Shown here: positions 1 to 8,248 of the stretch, piece after piece
Layout of the letters: each line of letters begins with the position of its first letter
Numbering within the stretch: position 1 is the first letter of the stretch
Source: Pontibacter russatus
Lineage (GTDB): Bacteria; Bacteroidota; Bacteroidia; Cytophagales; Hymenobacteraceae
Assembly (NCBI RefSeq): GCF_009931655.1
Contig: NZ_CP047984.1
Location: 3,799,001 to 3,863,000, forward strand
Direction of reading: 5' to 3'
Length of the DNA stretch: 64,000 nt
The notes under the pieces: generated by a model
The model's input: the letters and a program-made list of their open reading frames with translations, nothing else
Database searches by the model: none
Told to the model about the DNA's origin: nothing
Position numbers and translations under genes: made by a program

Positions 1-948
1 CAGACCAACTGCATCGAGGACTGGGAGACCAAGCTGGACCAGATCATCGAGGAGACCATCGATCAGGACATGACCCTGATCTCGGGCATCCCGCCCTGGG
101 TGCAGATGTACTTCGACAAGCTGCGGCAGCAGACAGGCAAGCAGATAAAGGACATCTTCCCGCACTTCCAGCTGTTTGTATATGGCGGCGTGAACTTCGA
201 GCCGTACCGCAAAAAACTGTTCGAGTCCATTGGCAAACAAGTAGACTCTATCGAGCTTTTTCCGGCATCGGAAGGCTTCTTTGCCTATCAGGACAAGCAG
301 GATGACAGTGGCTTGCTGCTCTTGCTCAACGCGGGCATCTTCTACGAGTTTATACCGGTGGAAGAGTACTTCAGCGAAAACCCGACCCGCCTGACCATTG
401 GGGAGGTGGAGGTGGGCATGAATTATGCGCTTGTCATCAGCAGCAACGCCGGCCTCTGGGGCTACTCCATCGGCGACACCGTAAAGTTTAGCTCCGTAAA
501 GCCGTACAAACTAGTGGTGAGCGGCCGCATCAAGCATTTTATATCGGCTTTTGGCGAGCACGTGATAGGGGAGGAGGTAGAGAAGGCGATGAAGCTGACC
601 ATGGCCAAATTCCCGCTTGTAGAGCTGATTGAGTTTACGGTGGCCCCTTATGTGAGCCAAAGCCACGGGGCCTCGTACCACGAGTGGCTGGTGGAGTTCG
701 CCCGTCCGCCGCTGAACCCGGATACCTTCGCGAAGGAACTGGACGAGCAGTTGCAGAAGCTGAACACCTACTACGATGACCTGATAAAGGGCAACATTCT
801 GCAGCCGCTTCGCATCACGCCACTGCGCACAGGCGCTTTCCGCGACTATATGAAGTCGCAGGGCAAACTGGGCGGCCAGAACAAGGTGCCGCGCCTTAGC
901 AACGACCGCCAGCTGGCCTCCGGCCTGCTGGCAATTACGAATTCCTGA
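1..948 (+). CDS. GH3 auxin-responsive promoter family protein, C-terminal part (5' end outside window)
   Basis: The reading frame is open from the first base, so the start lies upstream; 315 codons are visible of a family that is usually about 500 residues. The sequence fits bacterial GH3 proteins, acyl-adenylating enzymes of the ANL-like fold: a visible block YGGVNFEPYRKKLF is followed by a SEGFFAYQD segment (adenylate-binding region of the family) and GLWGYSIGDTVKF. Family members in plants conjugate amino acids to acyl substrates; the bacterial substrate is not established. The last residues (AITNS) are encoded by the start of a low-complexity GAATTC-rich repeat, so the natural C-terminus may have been altered by repeat insertion. 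Family assignment is firm, function is not. Confidence 0.85.
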   Translation, partial: QTNCIEDWETKLDQIIEETIDQDMTLISGIPPWVQMYFDKLRQQTGKQIKDIFPHFQLFVYGGVNFEPYRKKLFESIGKQVDSIELFPASEGFFAYQDKQDDSGLLLLLNAGIFYEFIPVEEYFSENPTRLTIGEVEVGMNYALVISSNAGLWGYSIGDTVKFSSVKPYKLVVSGRIKHFISAFGEHVIGEEVEKAMKLTMAKFPLVELIEFTVAPYVSQSHGASYHEWLVEFARPPLNPDTFAKELDEQLQKLNTYYDDLIKGNILQPLRITPLRTGAFRDYMKSQGKLGGQNKVPRLSNDRQLASGLLAITNS

Positions 949-988
949 TTTAGAGTTCCGAATTCCGAGTTCCTGGTTCCGAGTTGGG
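931..988. repeat. Left degenerate GAATTCCGAGTTCC repeat
   Basis: Short-period low-complexity sequence (attacgaattcc, gagttccgaattccgag, ctggttccgag) that overlaps the 3' end of the GH3 gene. It is an imperfect inverted copy of the sequence at 1363-1401. Together the two bracket the four-helix-bundle gene. Confidence 0.75.
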
Positions 989-1011
989 ATATGGGATAAA
1001 TATATAAATGA

Positions 1012-1407
1012 ATGGGGAAGAGTATAGTTGCAGCCAAGTCTTGTGATTTTGCCGTTCGGATCGTGAAGATGTATCAGCATTTATCTGCCGATAAAGAGGA
1101 ATTTATACTGCCGAGGCAGGTATTGAGGAGCGGAACATCTGTGGGAGCGAATGTGCAGGAGGCAACCGGCGGACAATCAACATCTGATTTCATACATAAG
1201 CTAAGCATTGCCAGAAAGGAAGCCAGAGAAACATCATACTGGCTTCGGCTGTTGCACGATACTGGCTACCTGCAACAAAAGCAATTTGAAAGTATATATG
1301 CTGATTGTCAGGAACTGGAGAAAATATTGAAAAGCATCATATTAACGAGCCAAGGGAAGACCAGAACAACCCGGAACCCGGAACTCGGAACTCGTAATTC
1401 ACAATGA
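1012..1407 (+). CDS. Four helix bundle protein (S23 / 23S rRNA-intervening-sequence family)
   Basis: 131 residues. The body (residues 1-110) matches the four-helix-bundle family first seen in 23S rRNA intervening sequences: a helix with DFAVRIVKMYQHL, the hallmark RQVLRSGTSVGANVQEA, then DFIHKLSIARKEARETSYWLRLL. Members form pentameric bundles; their cellular role is unknown. The last ~20 residues (ending PELGTRNSQ) are translated from the right flanking repeat and are probably not part of the ancestral fold. Its stop codon overlaps the dxr start (ATGA). An ATG four bases upstream (1008) is in another frame. The gene sits between inverted repeats, which suggests it arrived as a unit between the GH3 gene and dxr. 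Confidence 0.85.
   Translation: MGKSIVAAKSCDFAVRIVKMYQHLSADKEEFILPRQVLRSGTSVGANVQEATGGQSTSDFIHKLSIARKEARETSYWLRLLHDTGYLQQKQFESIYADCQELEKILKSIILTSQGKTRTTRNPELGTRNSQ
1363..1401. repeat. Right degenerate GAATTCCGAGTTCC repeat (inverted)
   Basis: Its reverse complement reads gaattacgagttccgag followed by ttccgggttccgggttg, matching the left copy at 931-988 over most of about 27 aligned bases. It runs through the 3' end of the four-helix-bundle gene and stops just before the dxr start codon. Confidence 0.75.
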
Positions 1408-2561
1408 GAAGAATCGCCCTATTAGGCTCCACGGGCTCCATTGGCACGCAGGCGCTGGACGTGATAAAAGCCAACCCCGACAGCTTTGAGCTGGAGGTGC
1501 TCACGGCCCACAGCAACGCCGACCTGCTGGTGCGGCAGGCGCTGGAGTTCAGACCCAATGCCGTGGTCATCTCCCGCGAAGACCTGTACGGGCAGGTGCG
1601 CGACGCATTGCAACACGAGGATATAAAGGTATATGCCGGCTCCAACGCGCTGTGCTCGGTGGTGGAAATGGGCACCGTGGACATGGTGCTCACCGCCATG
1701 GTGGGCTACGCCGGGCTGCAGCCCACCATCCGCGCCATAAAAGCTGGCAAGCAAATTGCCCTGGCCAACAAGGAGACGCTGGTAGTGGCCGGGCAGCTGA
1801 TTACGGGGCTGGCAAAGGAGCATGGCGTGAACATATACCCCGTGGACTCGGAGCACAGCGCCATATTCCAGTGCCTGGCGGGCGAATTTCACAACCCGAT
1901 CGAGAAAATCATACTGACGGCCTCGGGCGGTCCGTTTAGAGGACGCACCACGGCAGAGCTGGCGCAGGTAACGAAGGCGCAGGCCCTGAAGCACCCGAAC
2001 TGGGACATGGGCGCCAAGATCACCATCGACTCGGCTTCGCTGATGAACAAGGGGCTGGAGGTGATTGAGGCCAAGTGGCTGTTCGGGCTGCGCAACGAGC
2101 AGATTGAGGTGGTGGTGCATCCGCAGTCCATCGTACACTCGCTGGTGCAGTTCGAGGACGGCTCCATCAAGGCGCAACTCGGCCTGCCGGATATGAAACT
2201 GCCGATACAGTACGCCCTGGGCTACCCGCAGCGCCTGAAGTCGGCGTTCCCGAGGTTCAGCTTCCTGGACTATCCGCAGCTGACCTTTGAGCAGCCGGAC
2301 CTGAAGACCTTCCGGAACCTGCAGATTGCCTACGGGGCCATGGAGCGGGGTGGTAACATGCCCTGTGTGCTAAATGCCGCCAACGAGGTGGCCGTCAGTG
2401 CCTTCCTCCACGATGAAGTGGGCTTCCTGCAGATGTCGGATATCATTGAAAGCTGTATGGCGAAAGTTGCGTATATTGCGAATCCTTCTTACGAGGACTA
2501 TGTGGAGACGGACAGGGAGACAAGAGTGCAGGCTGCGGGGTTAATTGGCCGCAGTGCTTAA
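1404..2561 (+). CDS. dxr: 1-deoxy-D-xylulose 5-phosphate reductoisomerase
   Basis: 385 residues, the usual length. It catalyses the NADPH-dependent rearrangement and reduction of DXP to methylerythritol phosphate, the committed step of the MEP isoprenoid pathway, in the cytosol. Visible motifs are the N-terminal NADPH loop GSTGSIG (residues 8-14), the metal-binding D148 and E150 in VDSEHS, the catalytic ASGGPFRG loop, and MNKGLEVIEA (N215, K216, E219) that closes the substrate and metal site. The start overlaps the stop of the four-helix gene. rseP follows after 73 bases, a common Bacteroidota neighbourhood. Confidence 0.98.
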   Translation: MRRIALLGSTGSIGTQALDVIKANPDSFELEVLTAHSNADLLVRQALEFRPNAVVISREDLYGQVRDALQHEDIKVYAGSNALCSVVEMGTVDMVLTAMVGYAGLQPTIRAIKAGKQIALANKETLVVAGQLITGLAKEHGVNIYPVDSEHSAIFQCLAGEFHNPIEKIILTASGGPFRGRTTAELAQVTKAQALKHPNWDMGAKITIDSASLMNKGLEVIEAKWLFGLRNEQIEVVVHPQSIVHSLVQFEDGSIKAQLGLPDMKLPIQYALGYPQRLKSAFPRFSFLDYPQLTFEQPDLKTFRNLQIAYGAMERGGNMPCVLNAANEVAVSAFLHDEVGFLQMSDIIESCMAKVAYIANPSYEDYVETDRETRVQAAGLIGRSA

Positions 2562-2634
2562 ATCAAGTGGTATATGAGCCTGTTGCTGCAAAGCCTGCAG
2601 GCAAATCAAAGCATTTTCAAATTTTCTTTTTTAG

Positions 2635-3948
2635 ATGGATGTAATTGTAATGGTGGGCCAGCTCATACTGGGCCTGACGATACTGGTAGGGCTACATGAG
2701 TTGGGGCACATGCTGGCCGCCAAATGGTTTGGGATGCGGGTCGAGAAATACGCCATTGGCTTCCCGCCCAAACTGTTCGGCAAAAAGATAGGGGAGACGG
2801 AGTATATGCTGGGCCTCATACCCCTGGGCGGCTTCGTGAAGATTTCCGGCATGGTGGATGAGTCCATGGACACGGAGGCGCTGAAAGAGGAGCCAAAGCC
2901 CTGGGAGTTCAGGTCCAAGCCCGCCTGGCAGCGCCTGATCGTGATGATGGGCGGCATCATCGTCAACGTCATCACCGGCATTGTCATCTTTATCGCACTC
3001 ACCTACCACTACGGCGAGCAGTATATACCGGCCGAGGAATTGAAGTACGGCATCGTGGCCAACGAGGTAGGCAGGGAAATCGGGTTCCAGACCGGCGACA
3101 AAGTGGTGGCCGTGAACGGGAAGAAGCTGGAGCGCTTCGACGAAATCCGGTCGATGGAGGCCCTGCTGGGCAGCAATGCCTATTACACCGTGGAGCGCAA
3201 CGGCAAGCTGGTGGATATACAGGTGCCCGTGGACCTGATGGACAAGATGGCGGACAACGAGGGGGACGCCTTTTTTGTGGAGCCGCGCGTGCCGTTCAAG
3301 GTGGGGGATGTGGTGGCAAACAGCGCCGCCGATAAGGCAGGCCTGCAGGAGGGCGACATCATCACCAAAGTAAATGGGCAGGGCGTGCAGTTCTTCCATG
3401 AGTTTCAGCAGGCCATGCAGCAAAACAAAGGCAGGTCCGTAGCCATGACCGTGAAGCGCGACGACAAACTCATCAAGCTGAAAACGGAGGTAAGCGAGGA
3501 CGGTACCATCGGCTTCCACTCCGTGCCGCTGCTGGAGTTCGCCACCCGCGACTATTCCCTGACGGAGTCTATCCCGGAGGGAACGGAGCAGGCTTTCAAC
3601 GTGATTGCCGCCAACGTGAAGGGCTTCGGCAAGATTTTCCGGGGTGAGGTGTCCGCCTCCAAGTCGTTAAGCGGCCCGATCGGAATTGCACAGATTTTCG
3701 GCGACACGTTCAACTGGTATAAGTTCTGGACCATCACGGGCATGCTGTCCATGGTGCTGGCCTTCATGAACTTCCTGCCCATACCGGCGCTGGATGGCGG
3801 GCACGTGGTTTTCCTGACGTACGAGATGATCAGCGGGCGCAAACCCTCCGATAACTTTTTAGAGAACGCCCAGAAAGTGGGAATGGTTATATTGCTTGGC
3901 TTGATGGCTTTCGCTATCTTTAACGACGTGTTCAAGCTGATCTTTTAA
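2635..3948 (+). CDS. rseP: RIP metalloprotease RseP (site-2 protease, M50)
   Basis: 437 residues. An intramembrane zinc protease that cleaves anti-sigma factors or signal-peptide remnants. The zinc site HELGH is at residues 21-25 in the first membrane segment and the second metal-site motif LDGGH at 386-390 in the third. Two PDZ-like regions lie between (about 125-200 and 215-290, the second with AGLQEGDIITKVNG). The C-terminus is hydrophobic. It lies downstream of dxr and 14 bases before the LysM gene, so co-transcription is likely. Confidence 0.97.
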   Translation: MDVIVMVGQLILGLTILVGLHELGHMLAAKWFGMRVEKYAIGFPPKLFGKKIGETEYMLGLIPLGGFVKISGMVDESMDTEALKEEPKPWEFRSKPAWQRLIVMMGGIIVNVITGIVIFIALTYHYGEQYIPAEELKYGIVANEVGREIGFQTGDKVVAVNGKKLERFDEIRSMEALLGSNAYYTVERNGKLVDIQVPVDLMDKMADNEGDAFFVEPRVPFKVGDVVANSAADKAGLQEGDIITKVNGQGVQFFHEFQQAMQQNKGRSVAMTVKRDDKLIKLKTEVSEDGTIGFHSVPLLEFATRDYSLTESIPEGTEQAFNVIAANVKGFGKIFRGEVSASKSLSGPIGIAQIFGDTFNWYKFWTITGMLSMVLAFMNFLPIPALDGGHVVFLTYEMISGRKPSDNFLENAQKVGMVILLGLMAFAIFNDVFKLIF

Positions 3949-3962
3949 CCCAAGGTTTCCCA

Positions 3963-5105
3963 ATGAAATCCCCTTTTAGCCAATCCCTTACAAGCTTAAT
4001 CGTACTTTTTTTTCTTGCCTTTACCGCCGCCGGGACGGCACCAGCCGCACCGGACTTATATATAAACCCGCACGCTGTGGCCTCCCCCGGCGACAGCGTG
4101 TACGTGGTGCAGCAGGGCGACACCTACTACAGCCTGTCGCGCCGCTTCAGCATCCCGCTGGACTCGCTGCAAAAGTGGAACAACAACACCCTGCAGATAG
4201 GCCAGACACTGTACCTGGCGCGGCAGCCCAAGCCTGCCGAAAATAGCACTGCTTCCGCGGCTGCACAGCCTGCCGATCAGCCGGCGCCAGCCTCCCGGCA
4301 AGTTGAGCCGCAGGCAAAGGCTGCTACTGCTGTTGCCGCCGCGCCGCGGGCCGCAGAAAGCACCTCCGCGTCCCCGGTGCCAGCCCCCGGCCCCGCCGCT
4401 CTCAAAACCAGGAGCCGCATCCTCGTCATCCCCTTCGACCCCTATCTGTACTTCTCCGACGCCGACTACGAGATTGCGCGCCAGTCGCATATACCGCGGC
4501 AGAACGTGCGCCACGTGTTCCGGGGCAGGCTGAACGCCATGCTGGCGCCGAAAGGCTATGAAACCATCCACCTGCTGGGCGGCGTGTACCGCGACAGCGT
4601 GAGCGAGCTGAGCCGTATATATAAATCGCTCAGCTACAGCTATCAGGACAACAAGCAGTCGCGCTACAACCACCAGCCCGTGGTGAAGGAGGAAGAGAAA
4701 GGGGCTGTGGCCTGGGTGCTGCGCCAGAAGGAAAAGATGGGGATGGGCGAGGAGCCGGAGAAGGTGTCGGTGGCGCAGGACCCTACCAAGCACTTCGGCG
4801 TGAAGGTGAAAGACCCGAACTTCTTCACCTACTTCAACGGCCAGTACGGCATCGATTACTACGTTTTCATCAACCAGTTTGAGGTGAAAACCATATATGA
4901 AAACTGCCTGGACAGGGCGGCACAGAACTATCAGCGCGATTTTCTGGTTCATTACTCTATATATGACAGTAATGGCGAGCTGGTGTCCGGCAACAAGGTG
5001 AAGGTGCCTTACCAATCCAACATCAACGACGTGCAGCGCATCGTGAGCGACAACATGCCCAATATGGCGCAGCGCGTACTGGCCGACCTGCCCGCCACGA
5101 AATAA
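3963..5105 (+). CDS. Exported LysM-domain protein
   Basis: 380 residues. A hydrophobic signal peptide (about 1-29) is followed by one LysM domain (46-87, with VVQQGDTYYSLSRRFSI and IGQTLYL), a Pro/Ala-rich linker (about 88-150), and a C-terminal domain of about 230 residues I cannot assign. LysM domains bind peptidoglycan, so a periplasmic, wall-associated protein is expected. The GC-rich linker is low complexity. It follows rseP by 14 bases and precedes the DUF6702 gene by 6, suggesting one transcript with dxr-rseP. Confidence 0.8.
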   Translation: MKSPFSQSLTSLIVLFFLAFTAAGTAPAAPDLYINPHAVASPGDSVYVVQQGDTYYSLSRRFSIPLDSLQKWNNNTLQIGQTLYLARQPKPAENSTASAAAQPADQPAPASRQVEPQAKAATAVAAAPRAAESTSASPVPAPGPAALKTRSRILVIPFDPYLYFSDADYEIARQSHIPRQNVRHVFRGRLNAMLAPKGYETIHLLGGVYRDSVSELSRIYKSLSYSYQDNKQSRYNHQPVVKEEEKGAVAWVLRQKEKMGMGEEPEKVSVAQDPTKHFGVKVKDPNFFTYFNGQYGIDYYVFINQFEVKTIYENCLDRAAQNYQRDFLVHYSIYDSNGELVSGNKVKVPYQSNINDVQRIVSDNMPNMAQRVLADLPATK

Positions 5106-5111
5106 GAACCT

Positions 5112-5618
5112 ATGCTATCTAAACTTCTGACGGGCGTGCTGCTGTTCGCGGCCCTGCTGGCCGCGCAGCCAGCCAGCGCCCACGATTACCACGCCAGCAT
5201 CACCGACGTGGCGTATAACCCACGCACCCAAAGCCTGGAGGTGGCCGTGAAAGTGTTCATGGACGACCTGGAGGACGCGCTGTCGCGCCAGGCAAAATCC
5301 AACATCACGTACAGCAGCAGTTCCGTGGCCGTAAAGGAGCAGTTGTCTGATTACCTCCAATCCACGCTCTCGTTCGGGTTGGAGAAAGGCAAGCCGCTGA
5401 AGGCAAAGCTGCTGGGCTCGGAGGCGGACGCTGATGTGGTGTGGCTGTATGTGGAGGTGCCGGTGCAGCAGGCGGCCCTGACACAGCTATATATCAAAAA
5501 CGCCATCCTGACCGATCTGTTCACAGACCAGATGAACATCGTGAACGTGAACTACAAAGGCAAGACCGAGAGTGTGCTGCTGCAGCCCGGCGAGGTGACA
5601 AAAAAGCTGACCTTTTAG
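5112..5618 (+). CDS. DUF6702 family exported protein
   Basis: 168 residues with a signal peptide ending near AQPASAHDYH. The mature protein opens with HASITDVAYNPRTQSLEVAVKVFMDDLEDAL, the typical start of the DUF6702 family, common in Bacteroidota and often encoded next to peptidase genes. No biochemical role is known. It closes the dxr-rseP-LysM gene run and is followed by a strong hairpin terminator. Confidence 0.75.
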   Translation: MLSKLLTGVLLFAALLAAQPASAHDYHASITDVAYNPRTQSLEVAVKVFMDDLEDALSRQAKSNITYSSSSVAVKEQLSDYLQSTLSFGLEKGKPLKAKLLGSEADADVVWLYVEVPVQQAALTQLYIKNAILTDLFTDQMNIVNVNYKGKTESVLLQPGEVTKKLTF

Positions 5619-5642
5619 GGGCGGCTATATAGGGCCATATAT

Positions 5643-5682
5643 AGCCAGACGCCATGCCGCTTCAGTGGCATGGCGTCTGGCT
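5643..5682 (+). terminator. Intrinsic terminator after the DUF6702 gene
   Basis: Perfect 16-bp stem (5643-5658 with 5667-5682) with an 8-base loop. A second hairpin (5623-5631 with 5638-5646) uses four of the same bases, so the two structures compete. The downstream T-tract is weak. Confidence 0.7.
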
Positions 5683-5744
5683 GTTCCGTCATCATCAACT
5701 CTTGTGTGGCTGCAGTATATATAACCGCCTCTTCCCAAAGAAGT

Positions 5745-6030
5745 AACTGATATCTTCCTCCATTGGGTTTCTCGCATACCCGTGTGCAAGTACATTCGAA
5801 CCACCCCTGCCCCTCCTTGTCCAAGGAGGGGAGCTTTTCCTTACTGCTTCACCATTCTTCCTCATAGCAAATGCCTGATTAGATATAAATGCACATGATG
5901 TATTTATTTTAAAAACTATATCATCATCTATAGTCTTGAAAGTTAGCAGATAGAAGTAGACTCCCCTCCTTGGACAAGGAGGGGCAGGGGTGGTTGGACA
6001 GATACGCAAAATCCATTTGATACTGGCACA
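5745..6030 (-). mobile_element. MITE-like element, copy A
   Basis: A 286-bp non-coding element in inverted orientation relative to a second copy at 18035-18370. It has terminal inverted repeats that include the outward ends (reverse complement starts tgtgccagtatcaaatgg) and inner palindromic modules of the type accacccctgcccctcc with cctccttgtccaagg. The central block 5827-5876 matches the other copy at about 47 of 50 positions. No transposase is encoded; the weak minus-strand reading frame across it is not conserved in copy B. Confidence 0.75.
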
Positions 6031-6045
6031 AGCAGCAGCAGCCCG

Positions 6046-8022
6046 CTACCGGTTATTCTTCTTCGGTTTGATAATGGTGAACTCCACGCGGCGGTTCATG
6101 CGGCGGTCCTCGTCGGTCTTCTCCTCCCGCAGCGGCTTCTGGCTGCCGTAGCCGATGGCGTCGATGCGGTCGCCTGGAATGTTTAACTTGCGCTCTATGT
6201 ACTGTTTGATGGCATTTGCCCGGTCCTGCGAAAGCGAGAGGTTGAACTCGGGGTTTCCCAGGCCGTCGGTGTGGCCCGCGATCTCCAGCCGGTAGGTGGG
6301 GTGGTCGATCAGGAACAGCGCTACCTCATCCAGCACCGGCTCCATCCCCGCCTTAATCGTCGACTGGTTCTCGTCAAACTCGATGTTCTGGAACACAAGC
6401 GGGATGCTGTAGTCGATCACCGTTGTCATCACCTGAAACGACGTGTCCTGTTGCAGCGACAGCTCCCGCTCAATGGTGAAGAAGTCCGGGCTCTGGATCA
6501 AAATCATATAGCGCGTGTTGTCGATCAGGTCGAACTCGAAGGAGCCGTCCGGGCGGATGTACCGGGAGGAGATTTCCACGCCGTTGTCCATGTCGATGAT
6601 GGAGATAATGCCCGACAGCGGCTTTTGGGTAACTGAGTCGGTGAGCGTGCCCTCTACTTTGGTAACGGCCAGCGGGTGGGCCTCCATGGGCAGCGGAAAC
6701 GAGTACAGGTCAAGGTTGTTGAGGTCGTCGGGTTCGGAGCGGGCGTAGTAGAGGTTTTTGGAGGCGGCGTCGATGGTGAAGTAGTACTCGCTGCCGCGCC
6801 CGTTCACCAGCGGCCCGATGTTGCGCGGCTCCTGCCAGTGGCCCTGCACCTTGTAGGTTTTATAGATGTCGAAGTCGCCGAAGTTATAGAGCTGGCCCCG
6901 CGAGCTGAAGTACAGCACCTGGTAGAGCGGGTGGAAGAACGGGCTCACCTCACTCTCGCGCGTGTTCACCACCGGGCCCAGGTTCTGCGCCCGCGCCCAG
7001 TTGCCGCCTTTCGTTTTATGGGTGAAGTATATATCCGACAGGCCAAAGCCGCCCAGGCGGTCTGAGGCGAAGTAGAGTGTGTCTTCGTTGCGGGAGAGCG
7101 TGGGCTGCGAGTCCCAGGCCTCGGAGTTCACGTTTGCTCCCAGGTTGGTGATGCCGCCCCACGAGCCGTCCGCCTGCAGCGTGGCTTTATATAGGTCGCA
7201 GTTGCCCATGCCGTCCGGCGCCTCGCACCGGGCGAAGTACAGGGTCTGGCCGTCGCGGCTCAGGCAGGCGGAGCCCTCGTTGTAGATGCTGTTGATGGGC
7301 TTCCCGAACGACTGCACCTCCTCCCAGAAACCGTTGTTCTGTTTGCTGTAAAACAGATCCTCGTTTACCCGCGTCTCCATGCCCTGATAGTTCACGTTTC
7401 GCTTCGAGGTATATATAAGCCGCTGGCTTTCGTCATTCAGGGTGGGGCCGTAGTCGGCGTAGTCGGAGTTGATGGCGCTGCCCATGTTCACGTACACGCC
7501 TCTGGGCGGCTTAAACGTGGCGATGGACTTGCGGTACTCCACCAGCTCGTAATAATAATCGAGCGGCACGTAGTAGTCTGTGGTGTTCTTGTCCAGCGAG
7601 TCGTAGTGCGAGGTGACCTCCCGCACGTCGGAGCGGTGGTGCTTGAGCACGAGGCGGTAGAGCGCCTTGGCTTTCTCCGTGTCGCCCTGCCGCTCGTAGA
7701 GCTGGCCCAGGCGCCAGAGCAGGTGCGTGTCTTTGTAAAAATTCTGGATGCCGAAGTTTTGTACATACCGCTCCAGCAGTGGCAGCGCCTGCTTGTATTT
7801 TCCGCGCTTTTCCAGTTTTTGTATCGCCGCCAGCCGCCTGGGCTCGTGATAGTAAGGTATTTTATTTAAATTGGGGAAATCGGGTTGATAGACAGGATCG
7901 GGGATTTGTTTGTGTACCTTCAGGCCGGCGGGGGAGGCACGCTTGTACTGCTGCCCCTGGCTCTGAAAAGGGCCATAAAGCAGTAGCAGCAAGTATATAG
8001 CCAGCAGGAAAGGTCGCTTCAT
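6046..8022 (-). CDS. OmpA family protein with TPR, PD40 beta-propeller and regulatory-like domain (PorE-like architecture)
   Basis: The start chosen is the ATG at 8022, giving 658 residues beginning with the signal peptide MKRPFLLAIYLLLLLYG; upstream codons in the frame do not look coding. Order of domains: TPR-like helices (about 40-150), PD40/WD40-like propeller repeats with FASDRLGGFG and YFSSRGQLYNFGDFDIY (about 185-440), a carboxypeptidase-regulatory-like segment (VEGTLTDSVTQKPLSG), and a C-terminal OmpA peptidoglycan-binding domain with IAGHTDGLGNPEFNLSLSQD. This is the layout of PorE of the type IX secretion system, but there is no lipobox cysteine, so it may be a paralogue. A TATCTTTG box at 8049-8056 supports this start. 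Confidence 0.85.
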   Translation of the reverse strand: MKRPFLLAIYLLLLLYGPFQSQGQQYKRASPAGLKVHKQIPDPVYQPDFPNLNKIPYYHEPRRLAAIQKLEKRGKYKQALPLLERYVQNFGIQNFYKDTHLLWRLGQLYERQGDTEKAKALYRLVLKHHRSDVREVTSHYDSLDKNTTDYYVPLDYYYELVEYRKSIATFKPPRGVYVNMGSAINSDYADYGPTLNDESQRLIYTSKRNVNYQGMETRVNEDLFYSKQNNGFWEEVQSFGKPINSIYNEGSACLSRDGQTLYFARCEAPDGMGNCDLYKATLQADGSWGGITNLGANVNSEAWDSQPTLSRNEDTLYFASDRLGGFGLSDIYFTHKTKGGNWARAQNLGPVVNTRESEVSPFFHPLYQVLYFSSRGQLYNFGDFDIYKTYKVQGHWQEPRNIGPLVNGRGSEYYFTIDAASKNLYYARSEPDDLNNLDLYSFPLPMEAHPLAVTKVEGTLTDSVTQKPLSGIISIIDMDNGVEISSRYIRPDGSFEFDLIDNTRYMILIQSPDFFTIERELSLQQDTSFQVMTTVIDYSIPLVFQNIEFDENQSTIKAGMEPVLDEVALFLIDHPTYRLEIAGHTDGLGNPEFNLSLSQDRANAIKQYIERKLNIPGDRIDAIGYGSQKPLREEKTDEDRRMNRRVEFTIIKPKKNNR

Positions 8023-8048
8023 CAGTCTAACAGGTTTGCCCCGGGTGC

Positions 8049-8056
8049 CAAAGATA
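8049..8056 (-). promoter_or_regulatory. Candidate -7 promoter box for the OmpA-family gene
   Basis: Reads TATCTTTG on the minus strand, matching the Bacteroidota -7 consensus TAnnTTTG, 27 bases before the chosen start. No clear -33 TTTG was found. Confidence 0.4.
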
Positions 8057-8248
8057 TTAAATCTACGATATAATTGGAGACGGCGGCGCAACCCGTATTC
8101 AATTTTAAGGTAAAGGTAAGGCGCTTTCCCTGCGGAAGCACAAATCTCCTGCCACGCTTGCCTTGGCACAAGAGTTGACATTATAACTGCGGAACAGAAA
8201 AACGGGGGACACATTGTGTTTTTCTGTCATTATGGCATTAATCTATAT

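Noticed and set aside
511..1080. Minus-strand open frame over the GH3 end and left repeat
   Set aside because: It is antisense to the GH3 gene and its composition (His/Leu/Val-rich) is that of a shadow frame; its repeat-derived part reads NQELGIRNS-like text only because of the low-complexity repeat.
5695..6009. Minus-strand frame across MITE copy A
   Set aside because: The frame is built from the palindromic repeat and is not preserved in copy B, so coding is unlikely.
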